This document shows, one piece after another, positions 19,101 to 28,105 of a DNA stretch of 64,000 nt; within the stretch, counting starts at the first letter, position 1, and every line of letters starts with the position of its first letter. The notes beneath the pieces are model-generated. The model ran no database searches. It worked only from the letters and a program-made list of their open reading frames with translations, and had not been told where the DNA came from. The stretch comes from Stentor roeselii (Eukaryota > Ciliophora > Heterotrichea > Heterotrichida > Stentoridae). Position numbers and translations under genes: made by a program. The stretch covers positions 81,379 through 145,378 of the forward strand of contig RSEH01000115.1 of the NCBI GenBank assembly GCA_006503475.1, in the 5' to 3' direction.

Positions 19101-21120
19101 TTTCTTCTTTGTTGAACTCCTTTCGTAGTCTTTGTAAGGCTAACTCTTGAAGACTCGCCTCCATTCTTGATCTTATTGAGGCCATCTGGTTGTAATGGTC
19201 CATCTTCGCCCGGTATAGGTCTGGGTCTTGCCCGATTGTTGAAAGAACTTTCAGGTCTTCTTGTTCTTGATTTAATAGGTTTGCAAGAAGCTTTTCTTCT
19301 GGAAGACCTGAGACTTCGAACTTTGGAAGGTCGTTTTCGTTCAGGTTGAAAGGTTTAGGATATTTTTGAACTTCGAGTTGTTTTTTCAGTGATTTTAGCT
19401 CTTTTTTTAGTTTTAAGGTCTCTGGGTTTTTTTCTGTGTTTTTTGTTGACTGTTGGGGGAAGTATGGGTTGAGGTTGTTGAATGGGTCGTAAGGATTCGC
19501 AGGGTATCCTGGGGGGTACCCTTGGGGGTACGGTTGGGGGTATGGTTGGGGGTATCCTTGCGGGTATCCTTGGGGGTTCCCTTGGGGGTTCCCTTGGGGG
19601 TTCCCTTGGGGGTTCCCTTGGGGGTACCCTTGAGAGTAACCTGGAGGATATCCTTGAGGGTATCCTTGAATGTATCCTGAAGCATGCCCTGGGTTGTAAG
19701 GGTCAGACTGTCCAGGAAATATTGGATTATTTGTATTATTTCTCGCAGATTGTCCGAAATTTCTAGAAGGCTCTCGATTCAAGTTTTTTCCACCCTGTGG
19801 ATTCGGAGTCTGGTTCAATGCCCTGTTAACTCCATTTTCATTCACGAATTTTTCCTGAGCTTCACTTTTGTACTTATCAAAAGTCTGAGCCGAAAACAAG
19901 TTATTAAAAGGATCCTGAGGTTTTTCCTGTACTCCAAAGGGTTCACTTGACAATTTATACTGTGCAAGGTTATGTCTTGCCGGGTGACTCGATTCCAAAG
20001 CAGGAGGATTAAAACTCTTCTGGGGAGATTTTTGGAGGTCTTTAACTTCAACGTCTTCCTTGATATACCCTAGCACCCTGGCTCGATCAGCAGGTTTCAG
20101 GTCAGAAGTGTTTTTAATCATTTCCTGCATTTCATCGTAAAACTTCGGCTTGAACTCAGGAGCAGGTTTAACGTCATATCCAGGTTCATTATTAACGTAG
20201 TCCTGGTAAGCTTGCTTCATTCGATTAAGCTTCTGCAGGTCTTCCTTCCACTTCTCATTATCCTTTATAATATCAGAGGGCAAGTTTCTTCTATCTTCCA
20301 AGTTCAAAGGTGTTAAAATGCTGTTTCCTGCTAAGATACCTGAGTTGTTTTTTCTTCCCATGTCGCCTCTTTGAACAGCCCTGATTTCATTTTCTAGTTT
20401 TTGCTTTTGAAGTTCAAGTTCTTCGCGCTTTTCGCGCGCTTGCATCACTTCCTTGCCCCTGATATTAGAAAGTTCTTCGATCTTCATCTGCGTGATGGCT
20501 TCATCTGGGTCTTTGATGGTGACGACTCCAGCTTTAATATCATTTTTAGCCTTTTTAATATTTTCCTCGTCATCTAAAAGCCTCGAGTTGAGTCTTTCAA
20601 GTTCCAAAAACAAATCATCTTCCTTCCTCTGAAGCAAATCTCTTTCTTCCTTAAGCGCCTTCATCTGCATTTTTTTCTGAAATTCAAGAGCGTTTAAATT
20701 TTTCTTGTCAAAGTCCTTCAAAGCTCTTGAAACGAGTTCTTTTTCCTTCAAGGCTTTAGTTTCTGCAAGTCTTTTGCTTTCCAGGTCAGTCATGATAAGT
20801 AGCAGGTCAGATTCATTCGCGTTTTTCGCTTTGGCGATTTTTGCAAGTTCAGCTTTTAGACTATCTTCACGTTCTGAGACTTTTAAAGCGGCTTTTTGGA
20901 AATCGCCGTGTTTTGACTGGATCTCGTTTCTTAGACGGTCGAGGTTCATGGGGTTTGAAGCGTTTGGGTCTTTGGATAAAAGGTTTTTACTTGTCACAAT
21001 CGCTGAGTCCAGGTCCAGCGGGTGATTCGCTTTTTCTTGCAGGCGATGATTGAGGAACATTTGAAGTTTGGTGTAGTCGTCATGGTCATTTGTTACTTTA
21101 AAGTGGTCAAAATTACTCAT
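16129..21120 (-). CDS. Large coiled-coil protein with Pro-Gln-Gly repeats and repeated beta-rich (C2-like) modules
   Basis: 1663 residues from the ATG at 21120 (AATAAAATGAG, 4 bp after the upstream lipase stop); the ORF can be extended upstream, but that would overlap the lipase gene. Order: Lys/Glu-rich coiled coil (about residues 60-290), disordered Pro/Asn/Gln region with tandem PQG(Y/N) units (about 480-570), a second coiled coil (about 590-710), then about 900 residues with a recurring motif 'GWTxxxLF...G.(W/Y).LP(V/I)Y' (for example IGWTAFELF with YWKLPVYLPP, VAWTLFVM, IGYSAINLF with CFQLPIYC, LAWTVIPVFF with IYQIPLF). The recurrence suggests four C2-like beta sandwiches. The layout resembles ciliary or basal-body scaffold proteins, with some likeness to CCDC17, but I do not name it. 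Function is inference only. Confidence 0.75.
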   Translation of the reverse strand: MSNFDHFKVTNDHDDYTKLQMFLNHRLQEKANHPLDLDSAIVTSKNLLSKDPNASNPMNLDRLRNEIQSKHGDFQKAALKVSEREDSLKAELAKIAKAKNANESDLLLIMTDLESKRLAETKALKEKELVSRALKDFDKKNLNALEFQKKMQMKALKEERDLLQRKEDDLFLELERLNSRLLDDEENIKKAKNDIKAGVVTIKDPDEAITQMKIEELSNIRGKEVMQAREKREELELQKQKLENEIRAVQRGDMGRKNNSGILAGNSILTPLNLEDRRNLPSDIIKDNEKWKEDLQKLNRMKQAYQDYVNNEPGYDVKPAPEFKPKFYDEMQEMIKNTSDLKPADRARVLGYIKEDVEVKDLQKSPQKSFNPPALESSHPARHNLAQYKLSSEPFGVQEKPQDPFNNLFSAQTFDKYKSEAQEKFVNENGVNRALNQTPNPQGGKNLNREPSRNFGQSARNNTNNPIFPGQSDPYNPGHASGYIQGYPQGYPPGYSQGYPQGNPQGNPQGNPQGNPQGYPQGYPQPYPQPYPQGYPPGYPANPYDPFNNLNPYFPQQSTKNTEKNPETLKLKKELKSLKKQLEVQKYPKPFNLNENDLPKFEVSGLPEEKLLANLLNQEQEDLKVLSTIGQDPDLYRAKMDHYNQMASIRSRMEASLQELALQRLRKEFNKEEILHKKQLDEELYREEQRRKEILTHLRPEQLNKEYSPEKGLKVAWEQVTGVPQKFMKVQLAYAVQERDQVRLEPRLVAPRNTQSDPINSLALRGQFLEVHDFKQLPPSVPIICVLEVQGIDSAGRLLIIGWTAFELFTHEKTVAEGYWKLPVYLPPRVDGLFMGEINKFNTLPNAFLFIRIFSADNAPKFPQISDLTRFRVPIVHLKDGHRLNDTRESHRSLQPDIIFQPGSVIPSRISSNAGKRNMDIGVGSQLGSRQSLRGEKPGIIIILETLNNFKSRSFLQFKLSILRNSEKVIEDRGGFCLWTSDPVNTQTADVSMLNSREISRSSNNFNPEVHINRSTQFLKDFPKFQQDNNWSDDLILTIEILERNPRRISVVQGGLTSPVDDYFPVAWTLFVMSDADQRRLLYGTIELDLFKPPLPNDLSLIDSADRVSGTLKLTVKDMTADIAGQLRISKTPSKLEPFLENNQPQWDDGRLFQKGDGIDVYVDQARFLPDNTTCCKIFFKTYNKNLESLGNTVAGLSDLESSAFSPVFGFRTELRTPVFDPTLTIVFSILTIDAAHNSVNLIGYSAINLFLNKYRKIQPKDTNEEDIILNSGCFQLPIYCQEPYRTIPFTLESFTSLEVIPCATLLVRIRYAAKSKQGNQVLNIADVPKNEWYIRNVIVPAPKYETRAYNTSFCMPNPAEREIYSERANRKSLSVAQATFNMMKARGAKLDIDEDEALEWIDETLQFSPNTPIIDLKYLAVYSKKLGFKVSVDALHHFSGVMPVVALVSLNPPASLYSQSVISQDIHVVDKYDWNSAIDTPGFLDGFQTFKNVDFSEFLNVIIDVRQVDLQTRTLKPLAWTVIPVFFSDGYVKSGIYQIPLFAGKVPSGLLDDLASQDTWEYLLKTSEKNGGPKFFQNASLLCRLIDAQREGHFNKPLDLNRIDYSYIPKKMMERLAYNSASFQKNANDNTLRSLIKGGVSPANYIKEVHDIVKTDLNLPYI
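19500..19690 (-). repeat. 15-nt tandem repeats coding for Pro-Gln-Gly units
   Basis: In-gene tandem array in the 16129-21120 gene. The clearest part (about 19560-19630) has four near-identical 15-nt units reading GGGGGTTCCCTTGGG-like on the + strand, coding for (N/Y)PQG(N/Y)PQG. Units on either side have drifted (GYPQPYPQ, GYPPGYS). Such low-complexity Tyr/Pro/Gln/Gly tracts are often disordered and prone to length change by slippage. Confidence 0.85.
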
Positions 21121-21124
21121 TTTA

Positions 21125-23299
21125 TTAAAAATCAGAAAAAAAATGACAACATTCATGAAGAAGAAGCTCCAAGAAGTGAGGATTGTCAATCATCTCAATG
21201 TGAGCTGCCCTGCCCAGGACTTTATCAATTTTTTTCCCTTCTAGTTGAAATTTCGCATCGATTCTTATCAACTCATGTGCAGTGATCAGGCGAAGAATGT
21301 TAAAAGCGATTTCGCTCTGAATGTTTTCTTTCGAACTTTTCAAATTTTCATTCTCGCTTTCGAAGCTTTTTGAAATTCTTGGTTCTTGAGATTCTTTAAA
21401 GTTTTTAAAGGTGTTGAAGTTTTTTTGATATTTTGCTTTCACCACACATAAGGAACTATCAATCGGCGAGTACTTGTCTTGCCAGCTGCTCACGAATGCC
21501 AGGTGATTGAAATGTTGAATTTCTGGACTTTGGCTTAATTTGTAAATGAAACTTGAGTGAACTTGTTTTGAGTCAGTCATTGAAAGCTGTCCGAGACTTT
21601 TACATCTTTTGAATTTTTTGATTATCCAGATGCCTGCCTCGACGAGTTTTGATGTGCTGATAGAACATCCTAGATGTGGAGTTGATAAAGAAATGAAGAA
21701 GTTAAGACGAGGGTGGTACTCAGAAAGATGCTGCAAAGACGCTCGGACAATCAGACCTCCCAGCGAGTACCCGATGAACGATAAGGACTTAAGCGAGTCA
21801 GAGTAAAAATTATCTGCTAAGAACTTTTTCACTTCTTTCGCAAGTCGTTCTCCCATTTTTAAAATGTTTCCTTCAGTTTTCTGTTCGTTGAAATAAGAGC
21901 ACATTACACTTGTGCAGGGAAAGTACTTTGATATCAGGTTTCTTAAAACTCGCATGTCTTGAGAACTGCCATAAAGACCGTGGACTAGGACTACTAAGTG
22001 GCTATTTTTCCTGATTTTACTCAGGATTTGAATTGATAATAATTGACGAGGCCAGATGTTGTTTGATTTGCTTAGAATGTCTACGAAAATAAAAGGAATT
22101 TCTTTGTCTTCTGGATGGAACTTTGGAAAAATGAACAAGTTTTTTATTTCTAATGACTTGGATTTCGACTCGGATTCGAAATTTATAAAAGAATGTCGAA
22201 GTGAATAGTCTTCTGATGGAGCCTCTGGAAAAGAACTGCAGATTAAATGAGTTTTTAGTTTATTTGAGGAAAACACCTCGCTTTGAGCTAGGTTGAATAG
22301 GTCTATCAGATGCCTTATCAGTTTTTTTGATTGAAATTGCATTGTTTTGATGAAAAAGTCTTGAAGATGAGATAAGTTCTTTGATATCGACCAGAGTCCT
22401 CTTCCGATTATCTTTGAAGCTTGGTCAGAACTGAGAAAAGTAAAAGAATCATTTGGATGAAATGAATTTTCTTCAAATCCTATTTGAAACTTGCTGATCT
22501 CTTCAGATAAGTCAAGTAATTTCACTGAACAAGCAGTTAAATCTTGCACTTCCCAGAACTCTAAAAGAAAAATCCTGTTTTTTTCATAATATTTTAAAAA
22601 TTTCAGAATAACTTTTTCGTAAACTTGAAAAATCTGCCTTTTCGAAACTTTTTCTGAGTCTTGAAAAAACTTCTTAAAAACTGCTTCAATAAATAACTGG
22701 CTTTCAATGTCTTTGAATTTTATCTTGGAATATGATGGGAAGTTTTGAGTGTTTCTGTCAAGTGAGTATCCTGAAAGAATTGAGTGAACTGAAAGATTTA
22801 TTAGCAGAAAGGAATTTTGAGAAAAGTAAACCGGGAGGAAAGAATGGAAGCCCCGGTTCGGGTTAATAATAAAAAATTCTTTTTCGATTTTCACTGAGAA
22901 GTCCTGTGAATGGCTGATATTTTCTAATATCTGGGTGTTAGAATAAGAAAAACATTGAAGACCTAAAAGTTTGCATTGAAAAGTCACTTGAAAGTCCTCA
23001 TCAGTAACATCATGGTCAATGCGAAAAAAGCAGATTTCATTCAAAGGAATGATTTCATCAAAAAACTTTACCATAAAAATCTGCGAATTGTAAACATCAT
23101 TGTCAATACTTGAAGGTGCAAGAATAGAAGCTGATCTCTGACCTCCAATGATAATATTATAAGGAACTGCAGGTATTTTCTCATTTTCCCTGTTGAAAAA
23201 CGCTTCAAACTTCAGGTAATAACATCCTTGAGCCATGACTTCAATGCTTCTGACAGTCTCAACATGCACAGCCAGGTCTAAACTAGAAGTGATTTTCAT
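21125..23299 (-). CDS. FAM135-type putative serine lipase/esterase (DUF676)
   Basis: 724 residues. The N-terminal about 130 residues, beta-rich with YLKFEAFFN and VPYNI, match the N-terminal domain of the FAM135 family. A long helical middle follows, then a C-terminal alpha/beta hydrolase: strand and oxyanion loop LVVLVHGLYGSS, nucleophile elbow IGYSLGGLIVR, STPHLGC, candidate Asp in SWQDKYSP and candidate His in RAAHIEM. All three catalytic residues are thus present. The substrate of FAM135 proteins is not established to my knowledge. The start context is AATAAAGAATG, divergent from the PDI gene with 32 bp between starts. Confidence 0.85.
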   Translation of the reverse strand: MKITSSLDLAVHVETVRSIEVMAQGCYYLKFEAFFNRENEKIPAVPYNIIIGGQRSASILAPSSIDNDVYNSQIFMVKFFDEIIPLNEICFFRIDHDVTDEDFQVTFQCKLLGLQCFSYSNTQILENISHSQDFSVKIEKEFFIINPNRGFHSFLPVYFSQNSFLLINLSVHSILSGYSLDRNTQNFPSYSKIKFKDIESQLFIEAVFKKFFQDSEKVSKRQIFQVYEKVILKFLKYYEKNRIFLLEFWEVQDLTACSVKLLDLSEEISKFQIGFEENSFHPNDSFTFLSSDQASKIIGRGLWSISKNLSHLQDFFIKTMQFQSKKLIRHLIDLFNLAQSEVFSSNKLKTHLICSSFPEAPSEDYSLRHSFINFESESKSKSLEIKNLFIFPKFHPEDKEIPFIFVDILSKSNNIWPRQLLSIQILSKIRKNSHLVVLVHGLYGSSQDMRVLRNLISKYFPCTSVMCSYFNEQKTEGNILKMGERLAKEVKKFLADNFYSDSLKSLSFIGYSLGGLIVRASLQHLSEYHPRLNFFISLSTPHLGCSISTSKLVEAGIWIIKKFKRCKSLGQLSMTDSKQVHSSFIYKLSQSPEIQHFNHLAFVSSWQDKYSPIDSSLCVVKAKYQKNFNTFKNFKESQEPRISKSFESENENLKSSKENIQSEIAFNILRLITAHELIRIDAKFQLEGKKIDKVLGRAAHIEMIDNPHFLELLLHECCHFFSDF

Positions 23300-23331
23300 T
23301 CTTTATTTAAAATCAACTTAACACTTATTAA

Positions 23332-24744
23332 ATGGCTTCTAGAGTTTTCTTTCTTCTGATCCTCAGCACCCTGGCAGCGATTCAAGAGGAAGAAAGCGTC
23401 TGGGTGTTAAAAGACGACAACATCCAAGAAGCTTTAAAAAAACAAAGCGAAATTTTAGTCCACTTTTACACACCCGACTGTCGGTACTGTCAAAAGCTCT
23501 CAAAACCCTTTTCCCAGGCAGCAAGACGATTAAAGGACCAGGCGCCTCCGATTCGCATTGGAAAAGTTGACGTGTCTTCTTCTCCAAAACTAGCAGAAAA
23601 GTACCAAATTCAGCATTTTCCCACTTTTCGTTACATCACCAAAGAAAAAGCTGAAGAGTTCTCAGGTAGTCGCTCAGATGACGGCTTCACCAGTTGGGTG
23701 TTAAAAAAAAACAACAAGCCTTTCATGATAGTCAATGATTTATCTAGTTTAAAAGCGAGAATTGAGAAAAGTCGTGTTAGTGTTGTTTATTTTGGAGAAC
23801 TTGATACGAATGAATATCGTGTTTTTTCAGTGGTTTCGAAAACTGTTGATGATCCTGCTTTTTTTATTTGTCCTGATGTTGCTGCTCGTAGTCATTTTCA
23901 GGTTTTATCTCCAGCGATTGTCATGTTTAAGCAGTTTGACGAACGTCGGGTCAACTATGAAGGGAATTTTTTAACAGGTGAAGTTGTAGAATTTGTAGAA
24001 AAAAACAAAAATCCTCTGATAGTTGAATTTAATGAAGTTGTCGATGATTTCATTTTTATCAAGAAAAAAATCTGCCTACTTCTTTTAAGACACAATACAG
24101 AAGGGAAGGAATACGACAAGATACTAAAAAAAATCAGCAAACAACTTGAAGGAAAAATCGTTTTTTCTTATCTCGACATTTCTGTTGAAGAGTTCAGGTC
24201 AATCGCTGCCAACTTCGGAGTCCTTGGAAAAAAACAGCCACTTGCCCTGATCCTCGACCCTGCGAACGACCTTCGATATCTCTACGAAGGGCCAGTCACT
24301 GAAGAGACCTTGAAACAGTTTCTAAAGAACTGGAAACAAAAAAAACTAGAACCTCTTGTAAGGTCTCAAGAACTTCCTGAGAAAGAATATGAAAATTTCG
24401 TCAGGGTGTTAGTGACTAAAAACTTCAATGAAGTCGTCAACAACAGAAGTCTTGATGTTCTTGTCCAGTTTTATGTTCCTGGAAATGAAAAATTCCAGAG
24501 ATTCAAAATGCGCTATGAAAGACTCGCCAGGAGCTTTAAAGACGATTTGAATTTGCAAGTCTGCAAAATTGACATGTCTTTGAATGAACTAAAGGGAATG
24601 AGATTTGAGGATTACCCGGTTTTTATCTTTTATCCGAATAATAACAAAAAGGGAGTCAGGTTCGAAGAAGAGCCAGATGAAGAAAAGTTGAAAGAGTTTC
24701 TTGGAAAACATGTCAGAAGCTATGCGAAGAAGAGCGACTTGTAA
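23332..24744 (+). CDS. Protein disulfide isomerase family protein, one active CxxC, C-terminal KSDL
   Basis: 470 residues. A signal peptide (about 1-17) is followed by a thioredoxin domain (about 20-130) with active site CRYC in YTPDCRYCQKLS. Two middle thioredoxin-fold domains and a C-terminal one (about 350-460) follow; in the last the CxxC place reads VPGNEKFQRF, so it has no redox cysteines. The protein ends KKSDL; -KSDL is a plausible variant of the KDEL ER-retrieval signal. It therefore looks like an a-b-b'-a' PDI whose a' domain has gone inactive, leaving one redox site. Role: oxidative folding in the ER lumen. Substrates unknown. Confidence 0.9.
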   Translation: MASRVFFLLILSTLAAIQEEESVWVLKDDNIQEALKKQSEILVHFYTPDCRYCQKLSKPFSQAARRLKDQAPPIRIGKVDVSSSPKLAEKYQIQHFPTFRYITKEKAEEFSGSRSDDGFTSWVLKKNNKPFMIVNDLSSLKARIEKSRVSVVYFGELDTNEYRVFSVVSKTVDDPAFFICPDVAARSHFQVLSPAIVMFKQFDERRVNYEGNFLTGEVVEFVEKNKNPLIVEFNEVVDDFIFIKKKICLLLLRHNTEGKEYDKILKKISKQLEGKIVFSYLDISVEEFRSIAANFGVLGKKQPLALILDPANDLRYLYEGPVTEETLKQFLKNWKQKKLEPLVRSQELPEKEYENFVRVLVTKNFNEVVNNRSLDVLVQFYVPGNEKFQRFKMRYERLARSFKDDLNLQVCKIDMSLNELKGMRFEDYPVFIFYPNNNKKGVRFEEEPDEEKLKEFLGKHVRSYAKKSDL

Positions 24745-24765
24745 GAATTAGTTAAGCTAGTCTTT

Positions 24766-25725
24766 CTATGCTAGTTGGTTTATTGAGTTTATCATACTCG
24801 GCGATACCATCATACTGCAGCTGATACATTTTTGGGTTTTCGCTATTAACTTCGCACAATAACTGCAAAAACCGTGAGAACAATCTAGTCTTACTTTTAT
24901 CTTCATATTTTTACAGTTCAAACAAGCTTCAGAGTGAGGTGGATAATTTAATAGTAACTGAATTTCTGAAGAAAATGGCCAAATGTCACCGGTTTTTTCT
25001 ATTAGTTGATCATTTGACTTTTTTATTTCGTTTATCTGGGATTTTTCGAGAATGTGGTCGTTTAGTTCTGTTATTAAAATCTTCGCAGCTTGAACAGGGA
25101 TGAAATTTCCAGTAATTCTGAGGTTTTCAGTTGAAAAATGAGTGGAAATATTGTGGTTTTCTACAGATAATTCATCATATTTCTGTACGTAAATAGGGCT
25201 ATACTTAGAATCTGACTTAAAAATATTGATTACCAAGGCATCAGTAAGTCGATTGTTCATAATTCTTATAACATTATCAGTACATGCAATGTGAAAGTGA
25301 ATCTGGACATTAAACTTCCTTGAAAATTTTTCTAATAATGCAAAGTTCTGATTTTCACTGTTTTTTTCGTCAAGTCCAGTTAAAATTTGTGCAATCCTTA
25401 CAAGAAGTTCCCTTTTTTCCGGTTTTTTGCATTCTAGGGCAAATCCTCGAATATCAAACTTTAAGGAAGTTTCTAAAAATTCATAGCATTCCAAGTCCTG
25501 ACGTTCAAGCTGTTTCAAGCTGAATAAGTCTTACAAGGGCTGAATAAAGGTACTATTGTAATATTGAGTGTTTTTAGATATCACCCAGGCATCAAAATAT
25601 CCAATAGTCACAGATAGCATAAACGATATGTTTTCTTCTCCGATTTCTTTCAAGATATAAAAACCTTTTTTATGAATGCTGTTCATTTCTAAATTCTCTA
25701 CTACTCTGAAATTTTTAGAAACCAT
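24766..25725 (-). CDS. RING-finger protein (candidate E3 ubiquitin ligase), one 15-nt intron
   Basis: Exons 25725-25535 and 25519-24766 joined over a 15-nt phase-2 intron give 314 residues. The C-terminus is a RING-type zinc finger: CLNC, then CSHGFCSYC, then CISC, with the Cys/His spacing of a C3HC4 ring (about residues 262-300). The upstream 250 residues are not from a family I can name; the segment around FNVQIHFHIACTDNVIRIMN followed by SPIYVQKYDE has a faint likeness to the end of otubain-type folds, which I do not press. Without splicing the frame closes on TAA two bases into the intron. The second exon alone has no good start, supporting the two-exon model. Confidence 0.75.
25520..25534 (-). 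other. 15-nt intron (RING gene)
   Basis: On the minus strand it reads GTAAGACTTATTCAG, phase 2, A at position 10. The retained form creates an in-frame TAA. Splicing gives ...STFIQP-F-LKQLER... Confidence 0.8.
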
Positions 25726-25734
25726 TTATAAGCC

Positions 25735-26922
25735 TTAGATTGATATAAGAGTATGAGGTCTATAAAAAGGACGATTTATTGGCCGAGGCGGCGAGTCTCC
25801 AATCGGGTTAGTAATCGGGTTATGATAAGAAACAAATGAAACCCCTGAACTCTGACTGTCTTTGGGACTACCCGGGTAACCCCTCGGAGCAATTGAACTG
25901 CTTCTGCCATGATAAGAACTCGGTGAAATCTGCTCAAAAGACCCACTCGAGTTTCTTCTTGCACTTCCAGATTGATTATTCAAGAAATCTCTATAATTAG
26001 TCTGCAAGTCTCTTTTCTGAGCATCTCTTAAAAGGTCAGCCTTGCGACTTTCCAAGACCTGATTTTGAATATTATGGAAAATATTGATCTGTTCTTCCTT
26101 CATTTTCTTAAGTCTCTCGTTTTTCTCTTGAATTTGGTAATTCCAAACGAGTTTCATGTTTTTCATTGTTTCTTTTCGGATTCTTTCTTCGTAAGTTTCC
26201 TTTGCTTGAAGAGCTTTGCCTTGATCTTCAACACTTTTTTGAACCCACATGTCGATTTTCCGGCTTTTTTCAGATAACTGAGGAGAAACATGCGAAAGGT
26301 ACATCTTTTGAAGCGAATCTTGCTGGTCTTCTTTTTTCTTTAAAAATTCTCTCTGCTTCACATCACGCTGCACGTCTTGCTCTGCTCGAAGGTTTAGAAA
26401 GTGAAGGTCTTTTATTTTTTCTTGGGTAAGACTTTCACTTTCTTTTTTTTTTAGGAATTCTTTGAACTTCAGGCTTTCCTGCGCTTGTTTCATTAGTTTT
26501 AACTTCTGTTCTTTACGGGATTCTGAGTCTTTTAACAGTTGAGACTCGATTTGAGTTAGTTTTCGTTTTTCTTCTTCAATTTTAGAGAGATTTTCAAGCT
26601 TTTGCTTGTTTTTCAGGTAGTTTGACTGGAATTCGTATTGCTTTGCAAGGAATTTCTGCATTTCGAACTTTTCTTGACGTTTTTTTGACTCTTCTGATTG
26701 GATTTGCTTGGATTTTAAGTCGATTAGAAGGTGTTCGTTTTTTTTTTGCTCGTTTTGAAGGAGTTTTTCTTGGGTTTTTAAAGAACTTTGAAGATCGAGT
26801 TCTTGTTTGTAGGCTTTTTTGTTTTCTTGGCTTTTGCGGTTTAGTTGTTGGTCGAGAAGTTTATTCGTTTCTTCCTTTTTTCTGAGGTAGAGACCCCAGT
26901 CGTTTTTTTCATCACCTTCCAT
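25735..26922 (-). CDS. Coiled-coil protein, 395 aa, unknown
   Basis: After a short head (MEGDEKNDWGLYLRKKEE) residues about 15-310 are an almost unbroken Lys/Glu/Gln-rich helix, surely coiled coil. The C-terminal 80 residues are Ser/Pro/Gly-rich and probably disordered (GRSSSIAPRGYPGSP). No membrane segment, no signal peptide. The composition fits a cytoskeletal or ciliary structural protein, but no family can be assigned. It starts 9 bp from the RING gene's start side on the same strand, with CTGAAATGG context. The + strand here is strongly T/G-rich. Confidence 0.8.
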   Translation of the reverse strand: MEGDEKNDWGLYLRKKEETNKLLDQQLNRKSQENKKAYKQELDLQSSLKTQEKLLQNEQKKNEHLLIDLKSKQIQSEESKKRQEKFEMQKFLAKQYEFQSNYLKNKQKLENLSKIEEEKRKLTQIESQLLKDSESRKEQKLKLMKQAQESLKFKEFLKKKESESLTQEKIKDLHFLNLRAEQDVQRDVKQREFLKKKEDQQDSLQKMYLSHVSPQLSEKSRKIDMWVQKSVEDQGKALQAKETYEERIRKETMKNMKLVWNYQIQEKNERLKKMKEEQINIFHNIQNQVLESRKADLLRDAQKRDLQTNYRDFLNNQSGSARRNSSGSFEQISPSSYHGRSSSIAPRGYPGSPKDSQSSGVSFVSYHNPITNPIGDSPPRPINRPFYRPHTLISI

Positions 26923-28105
26923 TTCAGATGTTTTTTTATAATAAGAGGGAAGAGATTATTTGGTTTGTTTGAAGAGAGAAGTTTTTGATTTTTTGTTTTG
27001 ATTGGAATACTTTTTATTATATTTTTCAATCATAATGTGGAAGATGTTAGATTCGAAAAATGATACTTTTAACATAATCTCCATTCTTTTAATTTCCATA
27101 AATATTTGAAGATTTATAAAACTGAATAGAATACAAAATCTTAACTTTTAATTAAATTTTAAAACATTTCGAATATTCTGGAATTTGAATTATTGGATTC
27201 CTTGATCTTAAAAACCACGAATTAATAAACCCGATAATCTAAATGTTAATCTTGCTATTACTACACCTAACCAGCTCCTTTACCCTATCAGACTGCTTAG
27301 CTCTCTTTATTCCACAACTTCCACTTTACTAAAATCTTCAGAGCTGCCAAAAAGTCTAAATTTATTTGAATTTGATAACAACAAGTCCAAAATATTAGAA
27401 AAGTTTCAACAAAAAATATTAAAATTTTTGATAGATTTCACATACCAGACTTTTAATTACCCACCACTTGACTCAATCTCGAAAGGCCTTGCATGTTTTA
27501 AATAACTCCACTGAAACCTATCCAAAGATATTTTCAAGTCATTGCAATCATAGCCATTTAACCCTAGAGTCAGAAGTTAAAGCTTTTCACCTGACGCTGG
27601 AGTTCTTCAGCTGGAAAACTTTCATCATCGCTTCATCGAATTCTGGCTCATGAGTAAAAATAGATTTTATAAAGATTTTCACTAAATTTGTTCGGCTCAT
27701 GAGTTTAAATAGATTGATAAAGATCATTTAATTCTTTTAGCTCATGAGTTAAAATAGATTAATAAAGATCTTTAAATAAAACCAGTTATTGTATGTCTTG
27801 TTACAAGACGAGAATTTAAATAAGATAAATAATCCAAATTTAGAATTTTTTAATGATTATAATCATAAATTATAAACTTAATCAATCACAATAATAATTT
27901 AATTTGACTATCTCAAGTCACCCGACTGATAAACAACCACTTCTCAATAATAAATCAACCAAATCAATAATAAATCTATCAACTCAATCATAAAATCTAA
28001 AAAAATCAAATCTCAACTAAAACACTTTCCAGTTCTTTCTCTCCTCGCATATCCAACTCCATGTTCCTATCGATTTATTCAAATTTCCCTCAATAACATA
28101 AAAGT
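26923..28105. other. 1.2-kb intergenic region, AT-rich, with relic-like open frames
   Basis: No intact gene found. An ATG at 27244 opens a 29-codon frame that looks like a signal peptide (MLILLLLHLTSSFTLS) and then stops. A different + frame stays open without any ATG from about 27212 to 27500, ending in ISKGLACFK-stop. Together these could be the frameshifted relic of a small secreted-protein gene, or chance. A three-copy repeat is at 27647-27775. Confidence 0.5.
27647..27775. repeat. Three spaced copies of CTCATGAGT-nAAATAGATT-nATAAAGAT
   Basis: Copies begin at 27647, 27696 and 27741 (spacing 49 and 45 bp). Each starts with the palindrome CTCATGAG, followed by a T/A-rich arm ending in ATAAAGAT. 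They lie in a gene-free stretch. No coding role is visible. Confidence 0.75.

Noticed and set aside
19453-19766. Gly/Val/Leu-rich open frames on the + strand and Thr/Lys-rich frames on the minus strand over the PQG tract
   Set aside because: They are the alternative-frame readings of the 15-nt repeats in the 16129-21120 gene.
21121-21189. N-terminal extension of the large coiled-coil gene to 21189 (hydrophobic MTILTSWSFFF...)
   Set aside because: It would overlap the lipase gene's 3' end in another frame. The ATG at 21120 has the usual AATAAAATG context 4 bp after the lipase stop.
27647-27775. CRISPR-like array (repeats with spacers)
   Set aside because: Only three imperfect AT-rich repeats with short irregular spacers, in a eukaryotic genome.
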